Assembly (NCBI RefSeq): GCF_000296815.2
Contig: NZ_CAIT01000007.1
Coordinates: 496,001 to 560,000 of the forward strand
Direction of reading: 5' to 3'
DNA from: Fibrisoma limi BUZ 3
Lineage (GTDB): Bacteria > Bacteroidota > Bacteroidia > Cytophagales > Spirosomataceae
DNA length: 64,000 bases
Made by a program: the position numbers and the translations under genes
The notes under the pieces: generated by a model
What the model saw: the letters and a program-made list of their open reading frames with translations, nothing else
Databases searched by the model: none
What the model was told of the DNA's origin: nothing
Shown: positions 44,474 through 53,739 of the stretch, piece by piece
How positions within the stretch are numbered: the stretch's first letter is position 1
How the letters are laid out: the number at the start of each line of letters is the position of its first letter

Positions 44474-45934
44474 TTATTTGGCGAACCAGAGTTTAAGTTT
44501 CATGTCGTTTTTGCCACCCTGCCGCGTTAGCGCTTCGGTAAAATTGGCATAGTTCAGCGACTCTTCGGAGCCGGGATAAGGCAAACGGGTTGGAAGAATG
44601 CCGCCGTTTGTGTTGATAACGGATGGAACCAGGGTCGGGATGCCCGTCCGGCGGTATTCGGTCCAGGCTTCAACGCCCTGACCAAACAGCGCAATCCATT
44701 TCTGCTCCATAATCTGGGTGTAGCCGTCGGTTCCAGTTTTCAGCGCGTTGGCCGTCAGATACGCCGGGGCTACCGTCAAGCCATACTGAGCGTGGGAAGC
44801 CCGGATGGCATCGGTATAATTGGTGGCGACGTCGCCAGCCGCCGTGATGCCTTTGTAGGCAAATTCAGCCTTGATAAACAGCAATTCCGCGTAGCTCATC
44901 AGCACGCCGGGGGCCGTAGCTGCTACAAAATAATTGCCCACTTTCGAGGTTTTGGACAAGCCCAGGGCGTTGGCATCGGAGGCCGCCAGGCCGTTCGGAA
45001 CGCCTTTGTAGTCGCCCCCATCGGCAGGCAGGTTAGCGTAAATCGGTAGGCGGGTATCGTTGAGAGCCTTCAGTTTGTTGACCAGCGTCGCCCCTACCCG
45101 ATGGTCGTCGCGCGTTTTCCGGTTTTCGTTGACCGGGTTGTTACTGGGTGCTGCCGACAGATAAACCAGTTGAATAATATCCGAATTGGACGCCAGCACG
45201 GGGTATTTGGCCGGGTCTTTCAGGATGCGCTCGATTTCTGTTTTTACGTTAATCGGCGCATCGGCTTTTCCAAGCATCCGGTTGAGAATGCGCAGGCTGA
45301 GCGAGTTGGCAAACTTACGCCATTTGGTCAGGTCGTTATTGAGCAGGATATCGCCCGCGATCGCCTTCGATTTGTCGGCTACGTCGATTAGTTCGCTGGC
45401 TGCTTTTAACTCCGCCACCAGCCCCGCGTATACATCTTTCTGAGCGTCGTATTTTGGCTGCAATACGCCCTCAACCCCCTGGACAGCCTGACTATATGGA
45501 ATATCCCCGTAAATGTCTGTCAGCACCGAAAAGGCAAACGAGCGCATAATGATGGCTACGGCCTGGTAATTGACATTTCCGGTCTCCTTGCCAATTTTAA
45601 GAATCCGCTGGTAGTCGGCCATGGATTCGATGTAGAGGTTTTGCCAGCCGGTGTTGGCCACGTCGTTCGTAACGGTGTACTGGTCGATGTCGGTGTACTG
45701 AATCCGCGCCCAGTGCTGCGAAAACCCATTCCCGACATCCATGCCCAGCGACCCGCCCCAGTAGGCATTGACCGCTGTCTGAATGCCGTGCGGCATAAAC
45801 AGATCCGCCGAAGCAGAGGTAGGGGTATTAGGGTTTGTGTTGATCTCGGCAAACTCACCCGTGCAGGCCGTCATGCCGAAGAATAAGCAGGCCAGCGCGG
45901 TTTTATATTGGAAGGAATAAACGATAGATTTCAT
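44474..45934 (-). CDS. SusD/RagB-family nutrient-binding outer membrane lipoprotein
   Basis: The 486-residue protein has lipobox GMTAC and the opening EINTNPNTPTSA. Helical TPR-like blocks typical of the SusD-like 2 branch include AVAIIMRSFAFSVLTDIYGDIPYSQA, quoted here only as a landmark near 110-135, and GVLMSYAELLFIKAEFAYKG. It sits on the cell surface as the lid of the SusC channel. It is 21 bases downstream of the SusC gene. The branch is often found with peptide-uptake systems. Confidence 0.92.
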   Translation of the reverse strand: MKSIVYSFQYKTALACLFFGMTACTGEFAEINTNPNTPTSASADLFMPHGIQTAVNAYWGGSLGMDVGNGFSQHWARIQYTDIDQYTVTNDVANTGWQNLYIESMADYQRILKIGKETGNVNYQAVAIIMRSFAFSVLTDIYGDIPYSQAVQGVEGVLQPKYDAQKDVYAGLVAELKAASELIDVADKSKAIAGDILLNNDLTKWRKFANSLSLRILNRMLGKADAPINVKTEIERILKDPAKYPVLASNSDIIQLVYLSAAPSNNPVNENRKTRDDHRVGATLVNKLKALNDTRLPIYANLPADGGDYKGVPNGLAASDANALGLSKTSKVGNYFVAATAPGVLMSYAELLFIKAEFAYKGITAAGDVATNYTDAIRASHAQYGLTVAPAYLTANALKTGTDGYTQIMEQKWIALFGQGVEAWTEYRRTGIPTLVPSVINTNGGILPTRLPYPGSEESLNYANFTEALTRQGGKNDMKLKLWFAK

Positions 45935-45955
45935 GGTTCGATGTTGCTGAGGGAA

Positions 45956-48900
45956 TTACAGATTGAAACTGATGTTGAAACCAACCGAACGGGTTGTCGG
46001 AATCTGACCGTTTTCGATCCCCTGTAAGTTACCGTCGTTGTAGAAACTGGTTTCCGGGTCGATATGCGGAATTTTGCTGTAGAGCAGTGCCAGGTTACGG
46101 CCCACCGCCGAAATGGTGATGTCGCGAAAGGGCAGGCGCGAGAATACCTTGCCCGGCAACCGGTACGTCATCCGCACCTCACGCAACTTCACGTAACTAC
46201 CGTCAAAAATGGTTTCTTCGTTGTTGGTCAGGAGGTAGTATTTGTGGTGCCACTCTTCCGACGAGATATTTTTGGTGTTCGGCGTATAGACGGGATTTTC
46301 CGCCGTTCCGGTGTTGACCACCCCGTCGCCAACGATGCCCGTTTCGCGACCCCGTGTCGTTTCGGCCAGCACGCCCGTGTACCGACCAATGTTGATCGAC
46401 TGGGAGAAAATATCCCCTCCGGCTTTCATATCAATCAAGGTGCTCAGCGACAGGTTTTTGTAGGTGAACGTATTCTGGAAGCCACCAATCCAGCGGGGGG
46501 TGAAGTTGCCCAGTATACGACGGGTTGGGTCGATGCGGGGGTAGCCACTGTTGTCGTAGATGATCTGGCCGGAAGGAGCCCGCATAAAGCCCTGCCCAAA
46601 GAACGTACCGTAGGGTTGCCCAATACGCGCTTCAATCCCCATGCCCCGTACGGTGCCCAGCGTGTAGGTTTGCAGGCCTTCGGCCAGTTCAATCACTTTA
46701 TTCTGGTTACGCGCCCAGTTCAGGGCCACGTCCCACCCAAAAGCCGGGGTTTTCACCGGCGAACCTGTCAACTGAATTTCAATTCCCTTGTTCTGAATAC
46801 GTCCTGCGTTCAGCCATTTCGACGAAAAGCCGGTTGCGTTCGATACGTTCACACTCAGAATCTGGTTGAACGATTCCTTGTTGTAGTACGCTACGTCCAG
46901 ACCAACCCGGTTCCGCCAAAGTTTCACTTCGGCTCCTACTTCGTACGAATCCGTCAGTTCGGGCTTTAATGCAGCATTCAGGATCGCGTTACCCTCAGCC
47001 AGCGACGGCAATGACCCCCAGGCATCAGCATACGAATACGTTTGGAGCAGGTTGTAGGGATCGGTGTCGTTCCCCACGCGAGCTACGCTGGCGCGTATTT
47101 TGGCAAACGACAAGGTTGGTGAATTCAGATTAAACATATCGGTCAACACCGCACTCAAAGCCGCCGAGGGGTAGAAATACGAATTGTTGTTGATTGGCAA
47201 CGTGCTCGACCAGTCGTTCCGGGCGGTTAGATCGAGGAACAGATAATTCCGATAACCGAGGTTGGCCGCAGCATATACACTGTTGATGACCTTTTTGGTA
47301 TAACCGGTATTGTCCGTTACGGGCCGCTGCCGGGAGTTGCCGATGTTCCACACGCGTGGAATGGCCAGTTCAGTAGCGCCCGTGTAGTTCCGTTGGGTGT
47401 AGTTCATGCGCGAGTTGCCCCCAATGTTTGCCGCTACGTCGAAATCGCCGAATTTGTGGGTAGCGTTCAGCAGGAAATCGCTGTTAGTTTCCTGCACGAA
47501 AATCAGATCTTCGTTATAACTGTCGAACAGATTCGAGGTACGGGCTGCATTTTTGGTCTTGCGTCGATCCTGATAAAAATCCGTACCCGAACGGGCGGTC
47601 AGACTCAGCCACGGTGTGAACCGGTAAGTAGCCGATACGTTGCCGAACAGGCGGTCTTTTGTGTTTTCCCGCGCACTGACATTGAGCTGGTAATACGGAT
47701 TTGTCCAGTAGTTATAGTTCCAGTTGTACTGGTAAATACTACCCGGAGCCTGATAATTTTTCAACTGCTCCATATCTACCTGCCGACCAAACCAGATGAA
47801 ATAAAGCCCCCAGTTGGTCCGGTTGTCGCTGCCATCTTTCACGTAATTGGCCGTAGCCCGGACACTGAGTTTGTCGGTTAGGTTCCAGCCTGCATTAACG
47901 GCGAATGTTTTTCGTTTGTAATCGGTATTGGGCAGAATACCGGTCTGATTCAAGTCGGTAAATGACAGCCGGAAATCGCCTTTCTCACTGCCGCCGGTCA
48001 CGGATACGTTGTTGGTCAGGGTGCGGCCTGTCTGATAAAACTGATCCACATTGTTGGGATGGGCAATCCAGGGCGTCGGCTGACGAACGCCATTGACCAC
48101 GGGCGAATCGAACTGCTCAATCAGTCGACCGTCCAGTTTGGGACCCCAGCTTTCGTCGACCCCATCGTTGATGCCTCCGCCCCGACCATCGACATATTTG
48201 AACTGCCCTTTACCGCCCTGACCGTACTCATTTTGCCATTCAGGCTGGCGAAAAGGGGTATCGAAGGTTGTGTTAGAATTGACGGCAACACCGATCCCCT
48301 TCGAGCCTCTGCCACTTTTGAGCGTAACCAAAACGACGCCGTTGGCCCCGCGTGAGCCGTATAGAGCAGCCGCGCTAGGCCCTTTCAGCACGCTCACATT
48401 CTCAATATCGTCGGGGTTGATGGCAGCGGCTCCGTTCCCATAATCGACCGACGTACTAGAGCCGATATTACTGTTGTCGATTGGTACGCCATCAACCACA
48501 AACAGCGGCTGGTTATTACTGCCGATTGAACTGGCCCCCCGAATCAGAATACGCGATGAAGCGCCTGGTGCGCCGTTCGAGCCCGTAACCTGAACCCCGG
48601 CTATGCGCCCCGACAGGGCATTTACCAAATTCGTTTCGCGGGCCTGCGTTAGCTGTTTGCCACTAACTTCCTGAACAGCGTAGCCTAAGGCCTTTTTCTC
48701 GCGGGTAATACCTAACGCCGTAACAACTACTTCGCTCAAGTTTGAGGCATCTTCTTCTAATGAAAATTCAATAAATGACTTTGTACCAACGCCTACTTCT
48801 GCCGATTTAAAACCGATGTAGGATACGACCAAAACGGCATTACTCGGAGCGCTAAGAGTGAACTCGCCATTTGCGTTCGTTGTGCTCCCCCTGTCTGTGC

Positions 48901-49045
48901 CTTTAACCAATACGTTTGCACCGGGCAGGCCTGTGCCATCCGATCGGGATGTAATACGCCCCTTGATTGTTTTGTCCTGGGCAAAACTGACCACGCTAAT
49001 CAGCAAACAGGCGATCAGACAGCATCTTGTAAAAAAATTTATCAT
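45956..49045 (-). CDS. SusC/RagA-family TonB-linked outer membrane transporter
   Basis: The start at ATG 49045 (MINFFTRCCLIACLLISVVS) gives a proper signal peptide, and the longer reading adds only 18 atypical residues. About 1029 residues follow the SusC plan: carboxypeptidase-like domain (GRITSRSDGTGLPGANVLVK), TonB box region, plug (GVQVTGSNGAPG, SSRILIRGASSIG and the PLFVVDGVPI motif), and a 22-strand barrel ending GFNISFNL. It imports oligomeric nutrients with SusD and TonB-ExbBD energy. It is the first gene of a SusC-SusD-dipeptidase operon with a well-formed promoter box upstream. Confidence 0.94.
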   Translation of the reverse strand: MINFFTRCCLIACLLISVVSFAQDKTIKGRITSRSDGTGLPGANVLVKGTDRGSTTNANGEFTLSAPSNAVLVVSYIGFKSAEVGVGTKSFIEFSLEEDASNLSEVVVTALGITREKKALGYAVQEVSGKQLTQARETNLVNALSGRIAGVQVTGSNGAPGASSRILIRGASSIGSNNQPLFVVDGVPIDNSNIGSSTSVDYGNGAAAINPDDIENVSVLKGPSAAALYGSRGANGVVLVTLKSGRGSKGIGVAVNSNTTFDTPFRQPEWQNEYGQGGKGQFKYVDGRGGGINDGVDESWGPKLDGRLIEQFDSPVVNGVRQPTPWIAHPNNVDQFYQTGRTLTNNVSVTGGSEKGDFRLSFTDLNQTGILPNTDYKRKTFAVNAGWNLTDKLSVRATANYVKDGSDNRTNWGLYFIWFGRQVDMEQLKNYQAPGSIYQYNWNYNYWTNPYYQLNVSARENTKDRLFGNVSATYRFTPWLSLTARSGTDFYQDRRKTKNAARTSNLFDSYNEDLIFVQETNSDFLLNATHKFGDFDVAANIGGNSRMNYTQRNYTGATELAIPRVWNIGNSRQRPVTDNTGYTKKVINSVYAAANLGYRNYLFLDLTARNDWSSTLPINNNSYFYPSAALSAVLTDMFNLNSPTLSFAKIRASVARVGNDTDPYNLLQTYSYADAWGSLPSLAEGNAILNAALKPELTDSYEVGAEVKLWRNRVGLDVAYYNKESFNQILSVNVSNATGFSSKWLNAGRIQNKGIEIQLTGSPVKTPAFGWDVALNWARNQNKVIELAEGLQTYTLGTVRGMGIEARIGQPYGTFFGQGFMRAPSGQIIYDNSGYPRIDPTRRILGNFTPRWIGGFQNTFTYKNLSLSTLIDMKAGGDIFSQSINIGRYTGVLAETTRGRETGIVGDGVVNTGTAENPVYTPNTKNISSEEWHHKYYLLTNNEETIFDGSYVKLREVRMTYRLPGKVFSRLPFRDITISAVGRNLALLYSKIPHIDPETSFYNDGNLQGIENGQIPTTRSVGFNISFNL

Positions 49046-49160
49046 TATGATTAAAGAGATTAACTTGTTACACAGCAGATGAATACTACAAAAAGACAAT
49101 CCGTGAAGCTTAATAGATAATCAGCAGGCCGGATAAGATTATTTCCACACCCAAGCAGAA

Positions 49161-49168
49161 CAAATATA
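49161..49168 (-). promoter_or_regulatory. -7 promoter box of the SusC operon
   Basis: On the minus strand this reads TATATTTG, an exact match to the Bacteroidota TAnnTTTG box, 116 bases upstream of the SusC start in a very AT-rich region (49140-49320). The -33 element is less clear. Confidence 0.5.
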
Positions 49169-49499
49169 ATGTACCGTATATATTATATAAAATAAAATTC
49201 TATTAATAATTAAAAAATCAAAATTATTATTTGCAAAATATCCTACTTGCATATATAATATTTGATTACCATAATTATCTCATTGAATAATTCACTAATT
49301 GATAAACAGGAAAAACGATTGACCATGAGACTTGTACACGTTATCTCAATTGAATGGGTGAAGTGGAAACGCTGTTATTAACCTGAGAGTAGGACTTTGA
49401 TATCGTATCTTGCCTTCACCATGGCAAGCTATGAATAAACTGAAAATGAGCCGAAAAGGATTATTCAGCTCATCCTCAGGGGCACGAATCTTACCGGGC

Positions 49500-49860
49500 T
49501 ACAGGGGGCGTCCAGCCACTTACTGATTGATCACACCGGCGTCCCGGCTAAGCACTCACTGGCGGGATCGCTTTTTTTGGCCAGCGGCATATTGGTAGAC
49601 CCCAACCGTCATGGAGTCAATCATCAACAAATCCAGATCCGGTTCCTGCAATGCTTCAAAGACGATCTGCCAAACCTCTGCTTTAGCCTAGTGTCAGCAG
49701 CGCCGGTAGACGGAATTCCAAGGCTCAAAGTGTTCGGGCAAGCTACGCCAAGGTGTTCCACTACGTGCTATCCAAAGTACTGCCGGTCCGCCGGTGCGGT
49801 TGATAAACAGGCGATTGTTAACTGCACTGCATCATACATCGGCTACCTTATTCACTGCTA
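49500..49860 (-). pseudogene. decayed IS5-family (different group) transposase fragment
   Basis: Reading the minus strand gives NNRLFIN, then after a short insertion [27 protein letters not shown], a stop, AKAEVWQIVFEALQEPDLD, LLIDDSMTVGVYQYAAGQKK and a shifted SR-AG-VINQ region. This is the middle of a transposase of the IS5 type that is clearly different from the one at 6.1-7.0 kb. Both ends are missing and several stops are present. It lies alone between the SusC promoter and an AraC gene. The rest of 49046-49965 holds no gene. Confidence 0.7.
49783..49798 (+). repeat. short hairpin repeat, copy F
   Basis: CCGGTCCGCCGGTGCG, identical to copy C 43 kb away, splits the transposase between FIN and AVLW codons. 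The net insertion is 15 bases and keeps the frame. Confidence 0.75.
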
Positions 49861-49965
49861 GGAATAGCTAACTATTCACCATAGTATGTTTTGTCCGCAA
49901 TTGATTTTCGCTGTATAAAGTACATTTTTGCCCTCGTAAGTTGAAGTCATTAGTAGGTATGCCTT

Positions 49966-50826
49966 ATGCATAAGATTTATTCATTTCCCCAGCAATTCAG
50001 CCAAAATAGTCAATTACCTATCCGGATCGTTTCCCCTGATTTTGGTCATTTAGCTCTAAAGGACAGCGATAAGTATAAACTCCCCCACCGGTTACCCTAC
50101 TACTTCTTTCTATTTATTCAGCAGGGGGCTACTCAATATGGCGTTGATGGGGAAACGCTTGCCCTCGGCCAGCATGAATTAGTCTTCTCGTTGCCGCATC
50201 AGATTCAACACATGCCGCTCAGCCTACAGGCAAATGAGTACTATAAATTAGGGTTTGATGACCAATGCCTGGCCCGATTGCCTAAGCAATACCCATTCCT
50301 ACTCAATCCTCTTAATCAGCAAAAAATAAGATTTTCAGCCGCGACTGCCAGGAGACTGCAAGCGATATTTGAACTGCTACAGGGCTTATTAGCTGTTTTA
50401 GATACGGACCCTGAACTTATCCTGGCCCACCTGAATAGCCTTCTGACGGAAATCAATACGGCGTATTTTTCAGTTGATGCTAAACCAGCCGGCCAACAAA
50501 TGACAAAATATGTCGCCTTCCAGGTGTTCGTTGAAAATAACCTGACGGAGCATCCAACCATCCGTCAAGCTGCTCATGAACTGGCCTTAAGTACGGATCG
50601 GTTGTATCAGCTGGTCAAGCATTATTCTGGCCTCTCACCTAAAGAGTTCATTAACCACCGACTGATTCTTGAGGCCAAGCGCCGATTGTACTACGGCGAA
50701 CGGTCCTCCGTCAAGGAGTTAGCCTTCGAGTTAGGCTTTAGTGACCCTAGTTATTTTTCTCGTTTGTTCAAGAAGGTCACTGGGAAGACTGTAGCGGCTT
50801 TCTTTCAGGATTTGTCCGCCACTTAA
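49966..50826 (+). CDS. AraC family transcriptional regulator
   Basis: The 286-residue protein has an N-terminal cupin-type half (FFLFIQQGATQYGVDGETLALG...ELVFSLPHQ) and a C-terminal AraC domain with helix-turn-helices IRQAAHELALSTDRLYQLVK and VKELAFELGFSDPSYFSRLF. It lies 65 bases upstream of an epimerase-like gene on the same strand and probably regulates it. Confidence 0.9.
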   Translation: MHKIYSFPQQFSQNSQLPIRIVSPDFGHLALKDSDKYKLPHRLPYYFFLFIQQGATQYGVDGETLALGQHELVFSLPHQIQHMPLSLQANEYYKLGFDDQCLARLPKQYPFLLNPLNQQKIRFSAATARRLQAIFELLQGLLAVLDTDPELILAHLNSLLTEINTAYFSVDAKPAGQQMTKYVAFQVFVENNLTEHPTIRQAAHELALSTDRLYQLVKHYSGLSPKEFINHRLILEAKRRLYYGERSSVKELAFELGFSDPSYFSRLFKKVTGKTVAAFFQDLSAT

Positions 50827-50891
50827 CGGTTTTTGTCCGACTCCATTGCCTGAATTCTCCAGAACTTTGTCTTAGTAAACGAACTACTAAA

Positions 50892-51725
50892 ATGATGAGT
50901 AACCAACTGGAGAAAATATTGATTACCGGTGTGACCGGCCTTGTAGGGGAGCGCCTGCTCAGGCGTCTTGCTGATGCAGGTATGGGATGCCGCGCGCTGG
51001 TACGAGCCGGAAAGAGTGTTCCGGCCGGTGTGTCGGCTGTAGAAGGCGACCTATTAGATTCTACCTCCCTCAGCGAAGCCGTGCAGGATGTGTCAGCCAT
51101 TATCCATCTGGCAGCGGTATTTCGCACACCAGACACGGATCTGATTTGGAAGAGCAATCTGGAAGGGACGCGCAACCTGATCGAGGCAGCAAAAGCCCAT
51201 GCGCCTAACGCCCGTTTCATTCTGGCGAGTACGACCAACGTATACAACGCAACCAATCCGCATCCGGGTCGCGAAGATGACGAAGTTGCTCCCCATCAAG
51301 CCTACCCAGCCAGTAAGGTGGCGGCTGAGCAGGAGCTACGCGAAAGTGGGCTCAACTGGGTAGTGCTGCGATTTCCATTTGTCTATGGTGACGGGGATGG
51401 ACATTTGAAATTGCTGCCCCGCTATGCGATTGCCGGTAAATGGCACCCCGCTATGCGAATGAGCACCATTCATCACCGCGACATCGCCACAGCAATGAAC
51501 CTGGCCTTAGCTGGGGTGATGGATGGGCATATCGTCAATATCGCTGATGAAGCCCCTACATCGATTTACGAATTAGCCCAATTGGTTGGCGTACGACTGG
51601 AATCATCCTCCGAACCGCTTGTGAACCCCTGGTACCTGGTGAGTGACAGTTCACGGGCTCGCAGTCTGGGCTTCCAACCTGTGGTCAGGACAGTCTATCA
51701 GGCGATGCAGGAGCAAATTATGTGA
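50892..51725 (+). CDS. NAD-dependent epimerase/dehydratase family protein
   Basis: The 277-residue extended short-chain dehydrogenase starts with a Rossmann motif in ILITGVTGLVGERLLRRL. It has VSAIIHLAAVFRTPD, ASTTNVYN and the catalytic-region YPASKVAAEQELRE (Tyr and Lys of YxxxK). It acts on an unknown nucleotide sugar, ketone or aldehyde. The start may be either of two adjacent ATGs. It follows the AraC gene and no other partner is adjacent. Confidence 0.87.
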   Translation: MMSNQLEKILITGVTGLVGERLLRRLADAGMGCRALVRAGKSVPAGVSAVEGDLLDSTSLSEAVQDVSAIIHLAAVFRTPDTDLIWKSNLEGTRNLIEAAKAHAPNARFILASTTNVYNATNPHPGREDDEVAPHQAYPASKVAAEQELRESGLNWVVLRFPFVYGDGDGHLKLLPRYAIAGKWHPAMRMSTIHHRDIATAMNLALAGVMDGHIVNIADEAPTSIYELAQLVGVRLESSSEPLVNPWYLVSDSSRARSLGFQPVVRTVYQAMQEQIM

Positions 51726-51957
51726 TGTAGGCATAGGAGAGGGTTTTAGAGAAAGAATACTATCCCGAGTAAATGCCTGACGGCTCTGTTCTTATCCCTT
51801 AGAACCCTCTTTTGATGTAATATATAAACTGGAGAATAGTGGGGAATAGCGTCTGAGGGGAGGCCCGCGTTGACAACGAAACCACTACTAGTCGGCTAGC
51901 ACAACCCAACTTCGTTTTGGCTCTTTCGCCTAATGCGTTATATACTTATTTTTGAGT

Positions 51958-52533
51958 ATGAAGTTACTTCTCAAAGCCATTCAGCACTATATTCCCCTTT
52001 CCTCACAGGATGAAGATATCATTACCGCTTTATTTCGTCAACAAAAATTCAGTAAAGGCGAACATCTGCTTCAGGCCGGTCAGGTCTGCAAAAACGTATT
52101 TTTTATTGAACAGGGGCTCGTCCGCTATTATGCTAATATCAACGGGGAGGAAAAAACAACCTACTTTAATAAAGAAGGCGAATTTGTTTGTGATTACGCC
52201 AGTTTTCTTCCCCAGCAGCCATCCCTGACGAACATTCAGGCTCTGGAAGCCTCTGTCGTTTATACCATCAGCCATGCCAACATGGATGTATTTTACGCGC
52301 AAGTAGAACATGGTGAACGATTTGGGCGGCTGGCCATTGGCGAGGTTTTTGTGACTGCTATCAATCAGATATACTCCCTGTATACTGACTCGCCCGAGCT
52401 ACGGTACCAGACCTTTTACGATAAGTTTCCTGATATAGGTCAGCGCATCCCACAATATTACATCGCTTCTTATATAGGCATCATGCCCCAATCCCTGAGC
52501 CGTATTCGAAAAAGATTGACCCAAAAGCATTAA
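51958..52533 (+). CDS. Crp/Fnr family transcriptional regulator
   Basis: I choose ATG 51958 (MKLLLKAIQHYIPLSSQDED). The 191-residue protein has a cyclic-nucleotide-binding-type jelly roll (FSKGEHLLQAGQVCKNVFFI, GLVRYYANINGEEKTTYF) and a short C-terminal helix-turn-helix (YIASYIGIMPQSLSRIRKRL). It lacks cysteines for an Fe-S cluster and probably senses a small molecule. It precedes two small membrane protein genes by 64 bases. Confidence 0.88.
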   Translation: MKLLLKAIQHYIPLSSQDEDIITALFRQQKFSKGEHLLQAGQVCKNVFFIEQGLVRYYANINGEEKTTYFNKEGEFVCDYASFLPQQPSLTNIQALEASVVYTISHANMDVFYAQVEHGERFGRLAIGEVFVTAINQIYSLYTDSPELRYQTFYDKFPDIGQRIPQYYIASYIGIMPQSLSRIRKRLTQKH

Positions 52534-52597
52534 TTAACTTGGGTGAACGACTGCCTGGTTTTTCATCGTGAGCTTTGTGGTCTCAATCGATCACAAC

Positions 52598-53017
52598 ATG
52601 AAAACAGAAAAGGCAATGGCCCAATGGGGCTGGCGGTCAGTATCTTATTGGATGGCCATGTTCATCGCGCTGGGAATTCTCTTCATCGGCGTTAGGTTTG
52701 TTCTATTTCCCCAGATTAGTCTGGAAGATTTCGGTATACAACCCTCAAACTATGCAGATATTACGTTGGGCCGCATAAAGGGAATACGTGATATGTTTTC
52801 GGGATTAGCCCTTTTGGCCTTATTGCTAGGCCGGATGAAAAAAGCAACTGCTTGTGTTTTTACCGCAGCGATCATCATCCCTGCTACAGACTGCTTGCTG
52901 GTCTACGGGCATAACGGTATGGACCTGCCACGAATGCTGGTCCATGGCTTTACCGCCATCTACATGGTCATAACCAGCTTTTTATTAATCAGCAATACTA
53001 ATAAGACAACTGCCTGA
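52598..53017 (+). CDS. DUF4267 family membrane protein
   Basis: The 139-residue protein has four hydrophobic segments. The pattern IGVRFVLFPQ, FGI, ITLGRIKGIRDMFSGLALLA, then TDCLLVYGHNG matches DUF4267. The function is unknown. ATG 52598 is preferred over a GTG 30 bases upstream. Its stop overlaps the next start, indicating coupling. Confidence 0.75.
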   Translation: MKTEKAMAQWGWRSVSYWMAMFIALGILFIGVRFVLFPQISLEDFGIQPSNYADITLGRIKGIRDMFSGLALLALLLGRMKKATACVFTAAIIIPATDCLLVYGHNGMDLPRMLVHGFTAIYMVITSFLLISNTNKTTA

Positions 53018-53493
53018 TGGATCCATTCACTATTCGACAATTGTTGCTAGTAATGCATCTTTCCGGCCTTGTACTCATGGCCGGCACTACGGTTACCGAG
53101 TTAGTGGTATTCCGCACGTTTATAAGCCTGTGGAATACGAAGGGTAACGCATCAGTCGGTCTTTTAAAACTCATGTCGGGTTTAGGCACGATATTACTAG
53201 CAGGCGGTGTATTGCTAGTCCTTTCCGGGATCGGACTGACCCTAATAACCGGAGGTGTTTTTTTGCACCAGCTATGGCTTCAAGTAAAACTGGGTCTGAT
53301 CTTGCTGCTTCCACTGAATGGACTTCTGGTGGGCAGTCCACAGATGAAGACATTAAGAAACAGCCTGTTAGCTGAGGGGGCTGCCCTGAGTTTACCAATC
53401 AACCCTATAGTCACAAAATTGAATAGGTTCCACAGGGTTCAAACGTTGGTGTTCTTATCCATCATCATCCTGGCGGTCTTTAAATTTAATTAG
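53017..53493 (+). CDS. small integral membrane protein, 158 aa
   Basis: Four hydrophobic segments are visible (LLVMHLSGLVLMAGTTV, ILLAGGVLLVLSGIGLTLI, LGLILLLPLNGLLVG, LVFLSIIILAVFKFN). The first contains a conserved-looking His, and the layout resembles DUF2269 or CopD-type small membrane proteins, but I cannot name the family. The start codon shares bases with the preceding stop (TGATGG), so the two are translationally coupled. Confidence 0.65.
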   Translation: MDPFTIRQLLLVMHLSGLVLMAGTTVTELVVFRTFISLWNTKGNASVGLLKLMSGLGTILLAGGVLLVLSGIGLTLITGGVFLHQLWLQVKLGLILLLPLNGLLVGSPQMKTLRNSLLAEGAALSLPINPIVTKLNRFHRVQTLVFLSIIILAVFKFN

Positions 53494-53739
53494 CCCGCCA
53501 AAATCAACAATTCGCCCTTCCCTTAACTAGCGCGTCTAGCTTCTCTATTCAGCCTGCTTAATCTGTGAACAAGTAAGCGAATTAATATTTTGGTATGCTT
53601 AATAATTGAGTCGTAGGATATGATAACAGACTATTTTTAGCAGGCTGGAATCAAACAAGTGAGCTTCTGTGGGAAGTCAATTGCTTGATTCCAGCCTGGA
53701 TGCATTGATGCATAGGATATTGGCCGCCACTAGAAGCCG

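Noticed and set aside
49532-49546. A seventh possible copy of the short hairpin repeat (CACACCGGCGTCCCG)
   Set aside because: It differs at two or more positions and falls where the native transposase could encode a similar Gly/Arg-rich motif, so it may be ordinary sequence.
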